DNA of 64,000 bases from Desulfuromonas soudanensis (GCF_001278055.1 NZ_CP010802.1:3658001-3722000); one strand, 5' to 3'. Numbered from the stretch's first letter, positions 1 to 8,682 are shown. The notes: a model not told the origin generated them from the sequence alone. Translations and numbers: made by a program.

Positions 1-76
1 CATGGCTTTTGCCATTGCCGGGCGGACTCGGCGCTTCGCCACCCGCTATGCCGAAGAAAACATCATGATTGGATAG
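1..76 (+). CDS. Trk/Ktr-type K+ uptake channel subunit, C-terminal end (partial)
   Basis: Only the last 24 codons and the TAG stop (74-76) are inside the window. The visible tail contains the residues RYAEENIMIG, which resembles the C-terminus of KtrB/TrkH-type membrane potassium channels. The next gene, 18 bases downstream on the same strand, is a TrkA/KtrA-like regulatory subunit, the usual partner. The identification rests on this short tail plus the neighbour, so it is probable rather than proven. Confidence 0.6.
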   Translation, partial: MAFAIAGRTRRFATRYAEENIMIG

Positions 77-94
77 GGACGGGAGAACGTTACG

Positions 95-751
95 ATGAAA
101 AAAAAGTTTTGCGTCATCGGCCTGGGGAATTTTGGTTTTCATGTCGTTTCGACTCTCTACGAGCAGGGACACGAAGTGACGGCCATCGATACCGACAAGG
201 AGAAGGTTCAGTCCGTCAAGGACATCTGTTCCTATGCCATTCTCGGCGATGCAGCCAGCAAGGAGTTCCTCTCCGCCCAGGGCGTCAATGAAATGGATGC
301 GGTGGTCGTCTCCACCGGCGAGCGCACCCACCTGTCGACCCTGATCACCCTCTATCTGAAGGAACTGAAGGTTCGGCGCATTCTGGTCAAGGCGATCGGC
401 GAAGATCACGGCCGAATTCTCGAAAAAGTCGGGGCTTCCGATGTGATCTACCCGGAAAAGGACATGGCCATACGGATCGCCCACAGCCTCTCCACGCCGA
501 ATATCCTCGAATTCATCCCCCTGGCCGAGGAGTACTCCATCTCCGAATCGGCGCCGCCGAAGCACTTCATCGGCAAGACCCTGATCGATCTCGACCTGCG
601 CCGCAAGTTCAAAATCACGGTAATTGCCATCAAGGATGTCTTGAGCGATCAGTTCATCCCCGCCCCTCCGCCGACCCATATGATCAAGGACAGCGACGTT
701 TTAATCGTCATCGGCAAGACCGAGGATGTGGGAAAGGCCTTGAATAAATAA
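95..751 (+). CDS. TrkA/KtrA family potassium uptake regulatory protein
   Basis: This 218-residue cytoplasmic protein would gate the Trk/Ktr potassium channel encoded just upstream. An N-terminal Rossmann (RCK-N) fold is visible: the glycine-rich turn GLGNFGFHV near residues 9-17 and an acidic residue at the end of the second strand (TAIDTDKEK) fit NAD(H) or ATP binding. A C-terminal RCK-C domain follows from about residue 135, ending with VLIVIGKTEDV. The length matches single-unit KtrA proteins rather than the doubled TrkA of enterobacteria. The ATG has a GGGAG site nearby and lies 18 bases after the channel stop, so the two genes are probably co-transcribed. Confidence 0.88.
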   Translation: MKKKFCVIGLGNFGFHVVSTLYEQGHEVTAIDTDKEKVQSVKDICSYAILGDAASKEFLSAQGVNEMDAVVVSTGERTHLSTLITLYLKELKVRRILVKAIGEDHGRILEKVGASDVIYPEKDMAIRIAHSLSTPNILEFIPLAEEYSISESAPPKHFIGKTLIDLDLRRKFKITVIAIKDVLSDQFIPAPPPTHMIKDSDVLIVIGKTEDVGKALNK

Positions 752-782
752 GGACTGGAGAAACCGCGGATTGACAACGCCT

Positions 783-810
783 GGGTATTTGGCTATATTG
801 CCAAATACCC
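783..810. promoter_or_regulatory. Operator of the first ArsR module (copy 1)
   Basis: A perfect inverted repeat with 11-bp arms (GGGTATTTGGC and its complement) around a 6-bp spacer lies directly before the ArsR-family gene at 823. The core TTTGGC-N6-GCCAAA recurs at 1188-1205 before the permease gene. The position and repetition suggest an autoregulatory binding site for the ArsR protein; binding itself is inferred. Confidence 0.75.
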
Positions 811-822
811 AAAGAGAGAGCT

Positions 823-1158
823 ATGGATCTGAACAGAAAAAACCATCTCGACGCCCGCGCCCGGGTCCTCAAGGCCATGGCGCACCCGACCCGCCTCTTC
901 ATCATCGAAGAGCTGGAAAAAGAGGAGCGCTGCGTTTGCGACCTCACGGCGATGATCGGCGCCGACGTCTCCACCGTCTCCAAGCATCTGTCTGTGCTCA
1001 GGCAGGCCGGGATCGTCGTCGATGACAAGCGCGGCAACCAGGTCTTCTACCGTCTGCAGGTCCCCTGCATCCTCAACTTTTTCGGCTGCATCGAATCGGT
1101 TCTCGAGTCGCAGGCCCGGGCCCACGCCGGCTTCCTGGCTGTGGGAGGGGACCGCTAG
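823..1158 (+). CDS. ArsR/SmtB-family metalloregulator
   Basis: A 111-residue winged-helix repressor. It carries the ArsR-type metal-site motif ERCVCDLT near residues 41-48, with two cysteines, followed by a recognition helix STVSKHLSVLRQAGIV and a wing. Proteins of this kind release DNA when trivalent arsenic or antimony, or a soft metal, binds the cysteines. The ATG follows AAAGAGAGAGCT. The gene sits between two near-identical palindromes (783-810 and 1188-1205), so it likely represses itself and the downstream permease, thioredoxin and CcdA-like genes. The inducer is not shown by sequence alone; arsenic is likely because of the wider ars/arr neighbourhood. Confidence 0.88.
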   Translation: MDLNRKNHLDARARVLKAMAHPTRLFIIEELEKEERCVCDLTAMIGADVSTVSKHLSVLRQAGIVVDDKRGNQVFYRLQVPCILNFFGCIESVLESQARAHAGFLAVGGDR

Positions 1159-1178
1159 CCGGTCCTCCCCTTTTTTTT
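1145..1178 (+). terminator. Terminator or attenuator after the first arsR
   Basis: A GC-rich imperfect hairpin that overlaps the arsR stop codon (GGACC/GGTCC core stem) is followed by a run of eight T. It separates the regulator from the permease, which has its own operator copy at 1188. Confidence 0.6.
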
Positions 1179-1187
1179 AACAATCTA

Positions 1188-1205
1188 TTTGGCCGTATCG
1201 CCAAA
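1188..1205. promoter_or_regulatory. Operator of the first ArsR module (copy 2)
   Basis: A perfect inverted repeat TTTGGC-N6-GCCAAA, with the same core and spacer length as the site before arsR, lies 28 bp before the permease ATG and just after the terminator. It gives the permease operon its own ArsR-controlled promoter. Confidence 0.7.
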
Positions 1206-1232
1206 CGACCAAACCCCATCGAGGCACAGGTC

Positions 1233-2552
1233 ATGAATTTTTCCCGGGAATGGAAGCCGCTCACCACCATCATTGCGGTTTTTCTCGCCTGTTATTATCT
1301 GCCCGTGGAATGGCTGCAGGAGTCGCAGCGGCTGGAAAACGCCCTGTGGGAATCGCTCCACCTCGTCCGATGGTATGCCCAGGAACATGTCCTCCTCTGC
1401 CTGGTTCCGGCTTTTTTCATCGCCGGAGCCGTCGGAGTCTTCGTCAGTCAGGCCGCGGTCATGAAGTATCTCGGGCCCAAAGCAAACAAGGGTGTGGCTT
1501 ACGGGGTGGCTTCGGTTTCGGGATCGATCCTGGCCGTCTGCTCCTGCACCATCTTGCCCCTCTTTGCCGGGATCTACCGCATGGGAGCCGGACTGGGACC
1601 CGCCTGCGCCTTTCTCTATTCGGGACCGGCCATCAACATCCTCGCCATCGTCCTCACCGGTGCCGTTCTCGGTCCCGAGATGGGGATCGCCCGGGCCGTG
1701 GGGGCGGTCGTTTTCGCCGTTGTCATCGGCCTTCTCATGCACCTCTTTTTCCGCAAGGAAGAGTCGGCCAAGGTCGCGGCGGCAGCGGCGATGCCGGAGC
1801 CGGAGGTGGCGCGCCCCCTCTGGCAGAACGGTCTTTATTTTGCCAGCATGGTCGGCATCCTGGTCTTTGCCAACTGGGGGAAACCGGCCGAGCCGGTCGG
1901 AGTGTGGCAGGCCATTTACGCCGCCAAGTGGTCCATCACCGCACTCTTTGCCCTGGCTCTGGCGGTGATTCTCGTCGCCTGGTTCAAGGTCGGCAAGTAC
2001 CGGATGCTCCTGACCGCCCTCCCCGTCGCCGGGCTCGCCCTCTTCCTGCCGGACTATCCCCTTCTCCCCTTCATCGCCGGCACCATCGGCCTGTCGCTTC
2101 TGACTTCAACGGCCGATACCGAAGACGGCGAACTGCGGGAATGGTTTGCGACTTCCTGGGATTTTGCCAAGAAAATCCTCCCCCTCCTCCTTTTGGGGGT
2201 CCTGATCGCCGGGGCGCTCCTCGGTCGCCCCGACCACGAGGGGCTCCTCCCCTCCGGCTGGATCGCCGGGCTGGTCGGCGGCAATTCGCTCTCGGCCAAC
2301 CTCTTCGCTTCGGTGGTCGGGGCGTTCATGTACTTCGCAACCCTCACCGAGGTGCCGATTCTCCAGGGACTGATCGGCGCCGGCATGGGGAAGGGTCCGG
2401 CCCTGGCCCTCCTCCTCTCGGGGCCGGCGCTGAGCCTCCCCAACATGCTGGTGATCCGCAGCGTCATGGGGACCAAAAAGACCGTCGTTTTCGTCGGTCT
2501 GGTGATCGTCATGGCGACGATTTCCGGGATGATTTTCGGCGCCCTCTTTTAA
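1233..2552 (+). CDS. DUF318/ArsP-like permease (YraQ family)
   Basis: A 439-residue inner-membrane protein with about ten hydrophobic segments in two halves separated by a charged loop near residue 170. The conserved small-residue stretches typical of the DUF318 permease family are present: AVCSCTILPLFAGIYRMGAG with the two-cysteine SCT turn in the first half, and a GPALSLPNMLVI repeat in the second. Some members (ArsP) export trivalent organoarsenicals, others are of unknown substrate. The ATG follows GAGGCACAGGTC. An ArsR operator just upstream and thioredoxin genes downstream suggest efflux of arsenic or another soft metalloid; the substrate is inferred. Confidence 0.8.
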   Translation: MNFSREWKPLTTIIAVFLACYYLPVEWLQESQRLENALWESLHLVRWYAQEHVLLCLVPAFFIAGAVGVFVSQAAVMKYLGPKANKGVAYGVASVSGSILAVCSCTILPLFAGIYRMGAGLGPACAFLYSGPAINILAIVLTGAVLGPEMGIARAVGAVVFAVVIGLLMHLFFRKEESAKVAAAAAMPEPEVARPLWQNGLYFASMVGILVFANWGKPAEPVGVWQAIYAAKWSITALFALALAVILVAWFKVGKYRMLLTALPVAGLALFLPDYPLLPFIAGTIGLSLLTSTADTEDGELREWFATSWDFAKKILPLLLLGVLIAGALLGRPDHEGLLPSGWIAGLVGGNSLSANLFASVVGAFMYFATLTEVPILQGLIGAGMGKGPALALLLSGPALSLPNMLVIRSVMGTKKTVVFVGLVIVMATISGMIFGALF

Positions 2553-2627
2553 CCCGCAGGGGCGACGCAGGCGTCGCCCTGGACAAGGCATGCCCTGCCC
2601 CTCCAAAACGACAAGGGAGAAAAAACC

Positions 2628-2861
2628 ATGAAAAAAATCCAGATTCTCGGCACCGGCTGCCCGAAATGCAATCAGCTGGCCGCCAACGCCAAAGATGCCG
2701 CGACAGCCCTCGGAATCGACTATGAGCTGGAGAAGGTCACCAGCATCAATGAGATGCTGACCTTCGGGGTGATGACGACTCCCGGCCTGGCCATCGACGG
2801 CAGGGTCGTCTCCCAGGGGAAGGTGCTCACGGCAGCTCAGATCGACGAATTTTTGCGCTAA
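2628..2861 (+). CDS. Small redox-active thioredoxin-fold protein (CPKC)
   Basis: A 77-residue cytoplasmic protein of the TM0996/MTH895 glutaredoxin-like group. The redox motif GTGCPKCNQ lies at residues 8-16 (cysteines 11 and 14), and the cis-proline loop TTPGLAIDG follows at about residues 46-54. Such proteins commonly sit next to DUF318 permeases in ArsR-controlled operons, where they may supply reductant or hold the metalloid. A strong GGGAG site precedes the ATG and the next gene begins 19 bases after its stop, so it is part of the permease operon. Confidence 0.85.
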   Translation: MKKIQILGTGCPKCNQLAANAKDAATALGIDYELEKVTSINEMLTFGVMTTPGLAIDGRVVSQGKVLTAAQIDEFLR

Positions 2862-2880
2862 CAGACGAAAGGAACCCCTT

Positions 2881-3285
2881 ATGCCGACGGCCAAACACTG
2901 GATTTTTCCCCTGGTTCTGACCCTGGCCCTGATCCTTCCCTCGCTCAGCCGGGCCGAGTCGGCCGCCTCAACAACGCCGGCCGCCTCTGTCGCTGCCGGA
3001 AGACTGCCGAAAATGGTCGATGTCGGCGCCGACAAATGCATCCCCTGCAAGATGATGGCGCCGATTCTCGAGGAGTTGAAGACGGAGTATGCCGGAAAGT
3101 TCGAGGTCGAATTCGTCGATGCCTGGAAATTTCGCGAGAAAGCCGCCCGGTACGGCGTGCAGATGATCCCGACGCAGATTTTCTATGACGCCAGCGGCAA
3201 GGAACTCTTCCGTCATTCGGGGTTCATCGGCAAGGAGGAGATCCTGGCCAGGTGGCGGGAGCTTGGTTACGACTTCAGGGATTGA
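2881..3285 (+). CDS. Exported thioredoxin-fold protein (CIPC)
   Basis: A 134-residue protein with a hydrophobic signal sequence (about residues 8-25) and then a thioredoxin domain with the redox motif DKCIPCKMMAP (cysteines 53 and 56) and a cis-proline loop MIPTQIF. It should act in the periplasm or be membrane-anchored. The CcdA-like gene that follows would supply electrons across the membrane, so the pair makes a plausible periplasmic disulfide-reducing path within the ArsR module. The target protein is unknown. Confidence 0.85.
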   Translation: MPTAKHWIFPLVLTLALILPSLSRAESAASTTPAASVAAGRLPKMVDVGADKCIPCKMMAPILEELKTEYAGKFEVEFVDAWKFREKAARYGVQMIPTQIFYDASGKELFRHSGFIGKEEILARWRELGYDFRD

Positions 3286-3303
3286 TACCTGGAAAAAGAT
3301 TTT

Positions 3304-3392
3304 AACGGGGAGGCGCAGAGAATCCCTTGAGATCGCGGAGGAAAACCCTTTTCACCAAAACTCCAAAACTCTGCGGTCTCTGCGTTGAGACG
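3304..3392. repeat. Intergenic imperfect inverted repeat (GCAGAGA type)
   Basis: The left part contains AACGGGGAGGCGCAGAGA and the right part is related to its complement (CTCTGCGGTCTCTGCGTT). It belongs to the same style of stem-loop repeats as those at about 32.3, 35.3 and 36.9 kb: arms made of degenerate AGAG or CAAG-like blocks in a short gene gap. This copy is the most degenerate. Confidence 0.45.
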
Positions 3393-3424
3393 TTGGTCAG
3401 ACATTCCAAATCCGGGAGTTATGT

Positions 3425-4126
3425 GTGGAATCGCTCTTTATTACGTTGAACCATGCCGTATCCGGCACCCCGCTGGTCGCCCTCTCCGCCGCCGTCGCCT
3501 GGGGCGTTTTGAGCGTGGTCCTCTCCCCCTGCCATCTGGCCAGCATCCCGCTCATCGTCGGGTTCATCGACGGCCAGGGGCGGATGAGCACGCGCCGCGC
3601 CTTCGTCATCTCCAACCTCTTCGCCTTCGGCATCCTTTTAACCATCGCCCTGATCGGTGCCGTCACCGCCGCGGCAGGAAGGATGATGGGCGACCTCGGA
3701 CCCGGGGCCAACTGGTTCGTGGCGGCGATCTTTATTCTCGTGGGCTTGCACCTCCTCGACATCATCCCCATCCCCTGGTCGGCCCCCGGCAGGATCGGCA
3801 TGGCCCGCAAGGGGATGCTCGCCGCCTTCCTCCTCGGCCTGATCTTCGGCGTCGCTCTCGGTCCCTGCACCTTCGCCTACATGGCGCCGATGCTCGCTGT
3901 CGCCTTCAACCAGGCGGCCGACAACACGGTTTATGCGACCGCCCTGCTTCTGGCCTACGGCCTCGGGCACTGTGCGGTAATCGTTCTGGCCGGCACCTTT
4001 ACCGAAGTCATCCAGCGCTATCTCGACTGGAATGAAAAATCCAAAGGCGCCATCATCCTGAAAAAAATCTGCGGCCTGCTGGTGATCGCCGGCGGGATCT
4101 GGCTGATCTACAGCGCGCCGATCTGA
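3425..4126 (+). CDS. CcdA/DsbD-like transmembrane electron carrier
   Basis: A 233-residue inner-membrane protein with six hydrophobic segments. The signature cysteines of the CcdA family are visible: SPCHLASIPLIVGF in the first membrane segment (C36) and LGPCTFAYMAPM in the fourth. These would pass electrons from cytoplasmic thioredoxin to a periplasmic thioredoxin such as the one just upstream. The chosen start is GTG at 3425, preceded by GGGAG, and gives the usual short N-terminus. The gene closes the ArsR-controlled module. Confidence 0.85.
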   Translation: MESLFITLNHAVSGTPLVALSAAVAWGVLSVVLSPCHLASIPLIVGFIDGQGRMSTRRAFVISNLFAFGILLTIALIGAVTAAAGRMMGDLGPGANWFVAAIFILVGLHLLDIIPIPWSAPGRIGMARKGMLAAFLLGLIFGVALGPCTFAYMAPMLAVAFNQAADNTVYATALLLAYGLGHCAVIVLAGTFTEVIQRYLDWNEKSKGAIILKKICGLLVIAGGIWLIYSAPI

Positions 4127-4347
4127 AGAAACCCCTCAACGAACTCCTTGCCGAGCAGCCGAAGGGCAGAATCGTCGCCTGTGTCTCCCCGCACATGGAC
4201 CGGGCGGTCATCGCCATGGGCTACCTTTCCCCCCGGGGATTCGCGGCCCGCTATCTCACCGATGCCCTCCTCGTGCTGATGGAAAATCTGCGCGGCGAGG
4301 ACGCCCGGTATCTCCTCAAGGAATGTCTCCCGTCCCTGTCAAAATAA
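4123..4347 (+). pseudogene. Decayed gene fragment, rhodanese-like C-terminus
   Basis: An open stretch of 74 codons without a credible start overlaps the last codon of the CcdA-like gene and ends at TAA 4345-4347. Its translation contains GRIVACVSPHMDRAVIAMG and GFAARYLTD, which loosely resembles the C-terminal half of a rhodanese domain (a strand with the loop cysteine, then a helix and the RYLxxG-type strand). Codon use matches the host genes. It looks like the remnant of a gene whose 5' part was deleted; the family assignment is tentative. Confidence 0.4.
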
Positions 4348-4510
4348 CGCCACCAGCGTCGTTTTTTGACAGGGCGCCCCAGAAAATCTCCGACAATCCA
4401 CAAAAATATGCATATCTGGTTTCAAGAATTATCCAGTCGCCCCGTCTTCTTTTGTTATTGAAGACAAGACGTTGCAATGAGCCGTGGACAGACGTTTCTT
4501 GAAAAAGGTA

Positions 4511-4528
4511 TTGGTATGCTAAGTGCAA
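4511..4528 (+). promoter_or_regulatory. Possible sigma-54 promoter before the binding-protein gene
   Basis: TTGGTATG-N5-TGCAA has GG and GC dinucleotides exactly 10 bases apart, as in -24/-12 promoters, but deviates from the consensus at the -24 box. It lies about 107 bp before the ATG of the PstS-like gene in an otherwise AT-rich leader. Confidence 0.35.
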
Positions 4529-4635
4529 TATATCACATAAAATTTTCCTGAACCCCACAGACGTTCAACAATAAAACACTGTTAGTTTTTACGTCGCAAA
4601 AAACAACTCTATCCAACAAAGGAGAACAAACAGTC

Positions 4636-5427
4636 ATGAAACGATTCGGTCTGCAGTTGTCGGCATTTATCATGGTCATGATCTTTACTGTTTGCGGTGC
4701 GATGGCCGGGAACGTGGATCTCTGGGGTTCAACGACCTGTCAAAAGCGTTTCCTCGAACCAGGGGCTAAACCGTTGAAGGACGCGACCGGTGTCGACATC
4801 AAGGTCTTCGGCGTGGGTACGGGAAAAGGGATGCTGGCGCTTCTGGACGGAAAAACGAATGTGGCCATGACGTCCAATGACCTTGAAGGGACGATCAAGT
4901 CGGCCCAGGGTGTTCTCAAAAAAGAAGGCAAGCCTGAAGCCAGAATTCCGGCGAATTTGCAGTTTCATGAAATCACGACCGACATCATCGTCCCCATTGT
5001 CAACAAGGACAACCCGGTGGAAAGCCTGACCTGGACCCAACTGGCCGATCTCAACACGGGAAAGATCACCAACTGGAAGGATGTCGGCGGCCCCGACCTG
5101 CCGGTACAGGTCGTGACGAGCCATGCCGGAAGTTCGACCAAGGCTGTTTTCCAGGAACTCGTCATGAAAAAAGCAGCCTATTCGGCCGGCGCCATTGAGG
5201 TCAACAGCACGCGCCTTGAGATTAATGAAGTATCCAAAGCCCCCGGCGGTGTCGGTGCCGTCAGTGCCGGCTTCTTTAACATGAATCCCGGCAGAACCAA
5301 GACCGTAAAAACCGAGACCGTTTCCCGGCCCCTGGCGCTGATCACCATCGGCAACCCGGCCCCGGATGTGCAGAAAATTATCGATTTTTTCCGTTCGGCC
5401 GAAGGCAGGAAATACATTCTCGACTAA
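4636..5427 (+). CDS. PstS-like periplasmic substrate-binding protein
   Basis: A 263-residue exported protein. A signal peptide occupies about residues 1-24 (cleavage after GAMA). The mature part shows the PBP-like fold of phosphate-binding proteins: DLWGSTTCQKR at the first ligand loop, GVGTGKGMLALLDGKTNVAM, and VVTSHAGSSTKAVFQELV at the hinge and anion loop. The length is shorter than full PstS and no pst transporter genes follow. Instead a chemoreceptor gene starts 69 bases downstream, so it may deliver a bound anion to a sensor rather than to an ABC transporter. Phosphate or arsenate are natural guesses given the flanking ars genes; the ligand is not proven. Confidence 0.8.
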   Translation: MKRFGLQLSAFIMVMIFTVCGAMAGNVDLWGSTTCQKRFLEPGAKPLKDATGVDIKVFGVGTGKGMLALLDGKTNVAMTSNDLEGTIKSAQGVLKKEGKPEARIPANLQFHEITTDIIVPIVNKDNPVESLTWTQLADLNTGKITNWKDVGGPDLPVQVVTSHAGSSTKAVFQELVMKKAAYSAGAIEVNSTRLEINEVSKAPGGVGAVSAGFFNMNPGRTKTVKTETVSRPLALITIGNPAPDVQKIIDFFRSAEGRKYILD

Positions 5428-5495
5428 CCGGTGACTTTACGGCCCCACGGGCCCATCCATCGTCGGTCTCATGCTTTTGATGAACGGATATCCCC

Positions 5496-7583
5496 ATGAT
5501 TAATAATCTACAAAACAAGCTCCTCCTGGCTTTTGGCAGTGTCGCCCTTGTTTGTGCGGTCATCGGGGTTGTCGGCTGGCTGGGAGCCGCCCGGATCGAG
5601 ACCAAGCTGGTGGCGACGGGGCGGGGCGATGTCCCAGGGCTTCAGGCCGTCCTGGGGCTGGATGAAACGGCCAGCCGGATTACCGCCGCGCAACAAGCCC
5701 TGCTCAACCCGGCGCTGCCATTATCGGTGCGAAGTCTTCGCCATGCAGAGATTCGGGAAAGCTTTGCAAAGGCCGATTCCCTCATCGGTATCTATCAGGG
5801 AATAGCAAAGAGCACCGAAGAAGAGGTGCTCTGGAAAGACGTACAGGCGGCCTGGAACCAATGGCGTGAGAAGGTCGACGGCTTTTTGGTCGTCAGTTCC
5901 AGGGTCAACGATTTGCGCTTGCAAAATCCGCAAAAGCTGGCGCTCGAACTGGAGCGCAATTTCGGCGCCTATCGGGCCTGGGGGGCGGCAAGCGGCAAAG
6001 CCGTCCTAGAACGGGCGCCCTTCGACGGCAATCTGGTCATGGAAGATTCGCCGTTCTGGCAGTGGCTCGAACACCTTGAAACGGAGAACGAAGCGGCCCA
6101 GGAGGCCAGGGGGTATTTGCAACAGCAGCTGCGGGAGGCCTACCTCTCCGTAAGCAGTATCGCCGAATTTCTCACCCAGGGAGATTACAGTCTGGCCCGT
6201 GACCTTTATCTGTACGAGGTGGTCGCCAGCTTCGACACGATTCAATTTTATGTCGATGATCTCAACCACCTGGTGAACGCCTCCCTGGCGCTTTACGAGG
6301 AGATGGACCAGATCGAGAAAACCGAGGCGGCCGTCGTCCGGCAGCAGATGACCGATGCGCTCAACCGTACGGTCAAGGCCGTGACCGCCAAGGTCGAGGC
6401 CGGTGTGGAAGAGGGTCAGGGTGTCGCCGAAACGGTGAAAAGCGTTCTCGCCATGTCCCTGCTCCTCGGCGTCGGCCTCGCCGTCGCTCTCGGTGTGATT
6501 ATCGCCCGGGGGATTTCCCGACCGGTGCAGGCCGGTGTCCATCTGGCGAGGGCAATTGCCGGAGGGGATTTTTCCCAGCGCATAAACCTGAGCAGGAATG
6601 ACGAGATCGGTCAGCTTTCTCAATCCCTGGATGCGATGGCGGCGCGACTCGAGGCTTCGGCCAAGGTCGCCGAAGAGATTGCCGAAGGCAACCTCGAAGT
6701 CGTCGTCACGCCGGCCTCATCCCATGACCAGCTGGGCAACGCCCTTCTCAACATGGTCACCAAACTTCGGGAAGTGATCGGTCACGTCAAATCGACAACC
6801 AGGAACGTCACTTCCGGGACGGAGGCGTTGAGTGCTTCCTCCGAGCAGATGTCTCAAGGGGCATCCGAGCAGGCCGCGGCCGCGGAGGAAGCCTCGAGCA
6901 GCATCGAGCAGATGACGGCGAACATCCGGCAGAACGCCGAAAACGCCTTCCAGACGGAAAAAATTGCCATACAAGTGGCCAGCGATGCCGATGAGGGGGG
7001 GAAGGCCGTGGGGCAAACCGTTGTCGCCATGAAGCAGGTTGCCGAAAAAATCCTCATTATCGAGGAAATTGCCCGGCAGACCAACCTGCTGGCACTCAAC
7101 GCCGCCATCGAAGCGGCTCGTGCCGGCGAACACGGCAAAGGCTTTGCGGTCGTTGCCGCCGAAGTACGCAAGCTGGCCGAACGGAGCCAGATTGCGGCGG
7201 GAGAGATCAATCAACTCTCCAGCAGCAGTGTCGAGGTGGCGGAAAAAGCGGGAGAACTGCTGAGCGTCATTGTTCCGAATATCCGCAAGACGGCAGACCT
7301 GGTTCAGGAGATCAGCGCCGCCAGCAAAGAACAGGATGCCGGCGCCGCACAGATCAATCTCAGCATTCAGCAACTGGACAATGTCATTCAGCAGAATGCA
7401 ACGGCTTCCGAAGAAATGGCTGCGACGGCGGAGGAGCTTTCCGCCCAGGCGAATCAGCTCGAGGAGATGATCGCCTTTTTCACTCTGTCCAAAGAGCCCC
7501 TGAAGATTTCTCAGGCCGGTTTCAAGCTTCAACCGCCCTCTCCTGCTCTTCATCGCGACAAGCTCAGAATCGAGCGTTTCTGA
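5496..7583 (+). CDS. Methyl-accepting chemotaxis protein
   Basis: A 695-residue transmembrane chemoreceptor. A first membrane helix lies at about residues 8-30, a long periplasmic helical sensor region at about 31-310, and a second membrane helix at about 312-335. HAMP follows ([19 protein letters not shown]), then a cytoplasmic coiled coil whose tip has the conserved signalling hairpin [20 protein letters not shown] near residue 525. No C-terminal CheR-tether pentapeptide is seen. The gene probably shares a transcript with the PstS-like gene, and a strong terminator follows at 7638-7689. The ligand is unknown. Confidence 0.92.
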   Translation: MINNLQNKLLLAFGSVALVCAVIGVVGWLGAARIETKLVATGRGDVPGLQAVLGLDETASRITAAQQALLNPALPLSVRSLRHAEIRESFAKADSLIGIYQGIAKSTEEEVLWKDVQAAWNQWREKVDGFLVVSSRVNDLRLQNPQKLALELERNFGAYRAWGAASGKAVLERAPFDGNLVMEDSPFWQWLEHLETENEAAQEARGYLQQQLREAYLSVSSIAEFLTQGDYSLARDLYLYEVVASFDTIQFYVDDLNHLVNASLALYEEMDQIEKTEAAVVRQQMTDALNRTVKAVTAKVEAGVEEGQGVAETVKSVLAMSLLLGVGLAVALGVIIARGISRPVQAGVHLARAIAGGDFSQRINLSRNDEIGQLSQSLDAMAARLEASAKVAEEIAEGNLEVVVTPASSHDQLGNALLNMVTKLREVIGHVKSTTRNVTSGTEALSASSEQMSQGASEQAAAAEEASSSIEQMTANIRQNAENAFQTEKIAIQVASDADEGGKAVGQTVVAMKQVAEKILIIEEIARQTNLLALNAAIEAARAGEHGKGFAVVAAEVRKLAERSQIAAGEINQLSSSSVEVAEKAGELLSVIVPNIRKTADLVQEISAASKEQDAGAAQINLSIQQLDNVIQQNATASEEMAATAEELSAQANQLEEMIAFFTLSKEPLKISQAGFKLQPPSPALHRDKLRIERF

Positions 7584-7637
7584 AACGAGGCCGGCCCGTT
7601 GTTTCAAGGCCCTCCTTTGTGAAGACCCTCTCTCTTT

Positions 7638-7689
7638 AAAACAAAGGGGCCATGCCGACTTTTCCCGTCGACATGGCCCCTTTGTTTTT
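7638..7689. terminator. Strong bidirectional terminator
   Basis: A hairpin with a near-perfect stem of about 21 bp (AAACAAAGGGGCCATG and its complement) around a short loop is followed by TTTGTTTTT on the plus side and A/T-rich sequence on the other. It separates the convergent chemoreceptor (+) and antiporter (-) genes. Confidence 0.9.
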
Positions 7690-7716
7690 CTCCTCCCGAC
7701 TCTCCCCGGATCTTCG

Positions 7717-8682
7717 TCAGAAAAAGCTGCTGGCCAGATAGGCCGTGTAGCCGGCATAGCCGACCAGCAGGGCCGCACCTTCGAAGCGGTTGATGCGGCC
7801 GGGACCCCGGAACCCGTAGCCGAAAACGAAGAGCGAAACGGTGAGTACGGCCATGACCAGGATGTCCCGGGAAAAAACCTCTGGCCCCACCGCCATCGGA
7901 TGGATGACCCCGGCGATCCCGACGACGGCCAGGGTGTTGAAAAGGTTGGAACCGAGAATATTGCCGAGGGCGATGTCGTGCTCCCCTTTGCGGGTGGCGA
8001 TGACGGAGGAGGCCAGCTCGGGGAGGGAGGTGCCGATGGCGACGATGGTCAGGCCGATAATCAGGTCACTGACGCCGAAGTTCCGGGCGATCTCCACCGC
8101 TCCCCACACCAGGATGCGGGAACTGGCAATCAGCAGGACGAGACCGACGACCAGCCAGACTATTGCCCGAGGCAGCGGCATGGCGTGAACGTCCAGCTCC
8201 TGCGCCATCTCGCTCCCTAAAGTATCGGCTTTTTTCTGCATCCCCTGCCAGATGGTCCAGGTCATCAGGGCGGCAAAGACCCCGAGCAGGACCAGGGCCT
8301 CGGGGCGGGTGATCTCCCCGTCCCATATCTGCCAGGCGGCCAGGGCCGTGATGGCGGTGAGGATGGGGAGCTCCTTGCGCAGCACCTGCGAATGAACGGC
8401 GATGGGGCTGATCAGCGCCGTCACCCCGAGGATGAGGGCGATGTTGGTGATGTTGGAGCCGTAGGCGTTCCCCAGGGCGAGGCCGGGGTTCCCCTGGGTG
8501 GCCGCCAGGGCGGAAACCACCATTTCCGGGGCGGAGGTGCCGAAGCCGACGATCACCATGCCGATCAAAAGCGGCGGCATGCCGAAGTGGCGGGCGGTTG
8601 CGGCCGAGCCCTCGACAAAGCGGCCGGCGCTCCACACCAGAAGCGAAAGGCCGAAGGCGATCGCCAGAAAAGCCATGGTCAT
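7717..8682 (-). CDS. Calcium/sodium antiporter (CaxA/YrbG family)
   Basis: A 321-residue inner-membrane protein with ten hydrophobic segments in two homologous halves. The alpha repeats that bind the cations are clear: GFGTSAPEMVVS in the first half and AIGTSLPELASSV in the second, each with the acidic residue required for Ca2+/Na+ exchange. It lies 134 bases downstream of acr3 on the same strand and may be read through from the ars operon, though nothing links calcium exchange to arsenic. An alternative ATG lies two codons further in. Confidence 0.93.
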   Translation of the reverse strand: MTMAFLAIAFGLSLLVWSAGRFVEGSAATARHFGMPPLLIGMVIVGFGTSAPEMVVSALAATQGNPGLALGNAYGSNITNIALILGVTALISPIAVHSQVLRKELPILTAITALAAWQIWDGEITRPEALVLLGVFAALMTWTIWQGMQKKADTLGSEMAQELDVHAMPLPRAIVWLVVGLVLLIASSRILVWGAVEIARNFGVSDLIIGLTIVAIGTSLPELASSVIATRKGEHDIALGNILGSNLFNTLAVVGIAGVIHPMAVGPEVFSRDILVMAVLTVSLFVFGYGFRGPGRINRFEGAALLVGYAGYTAYLASSFF

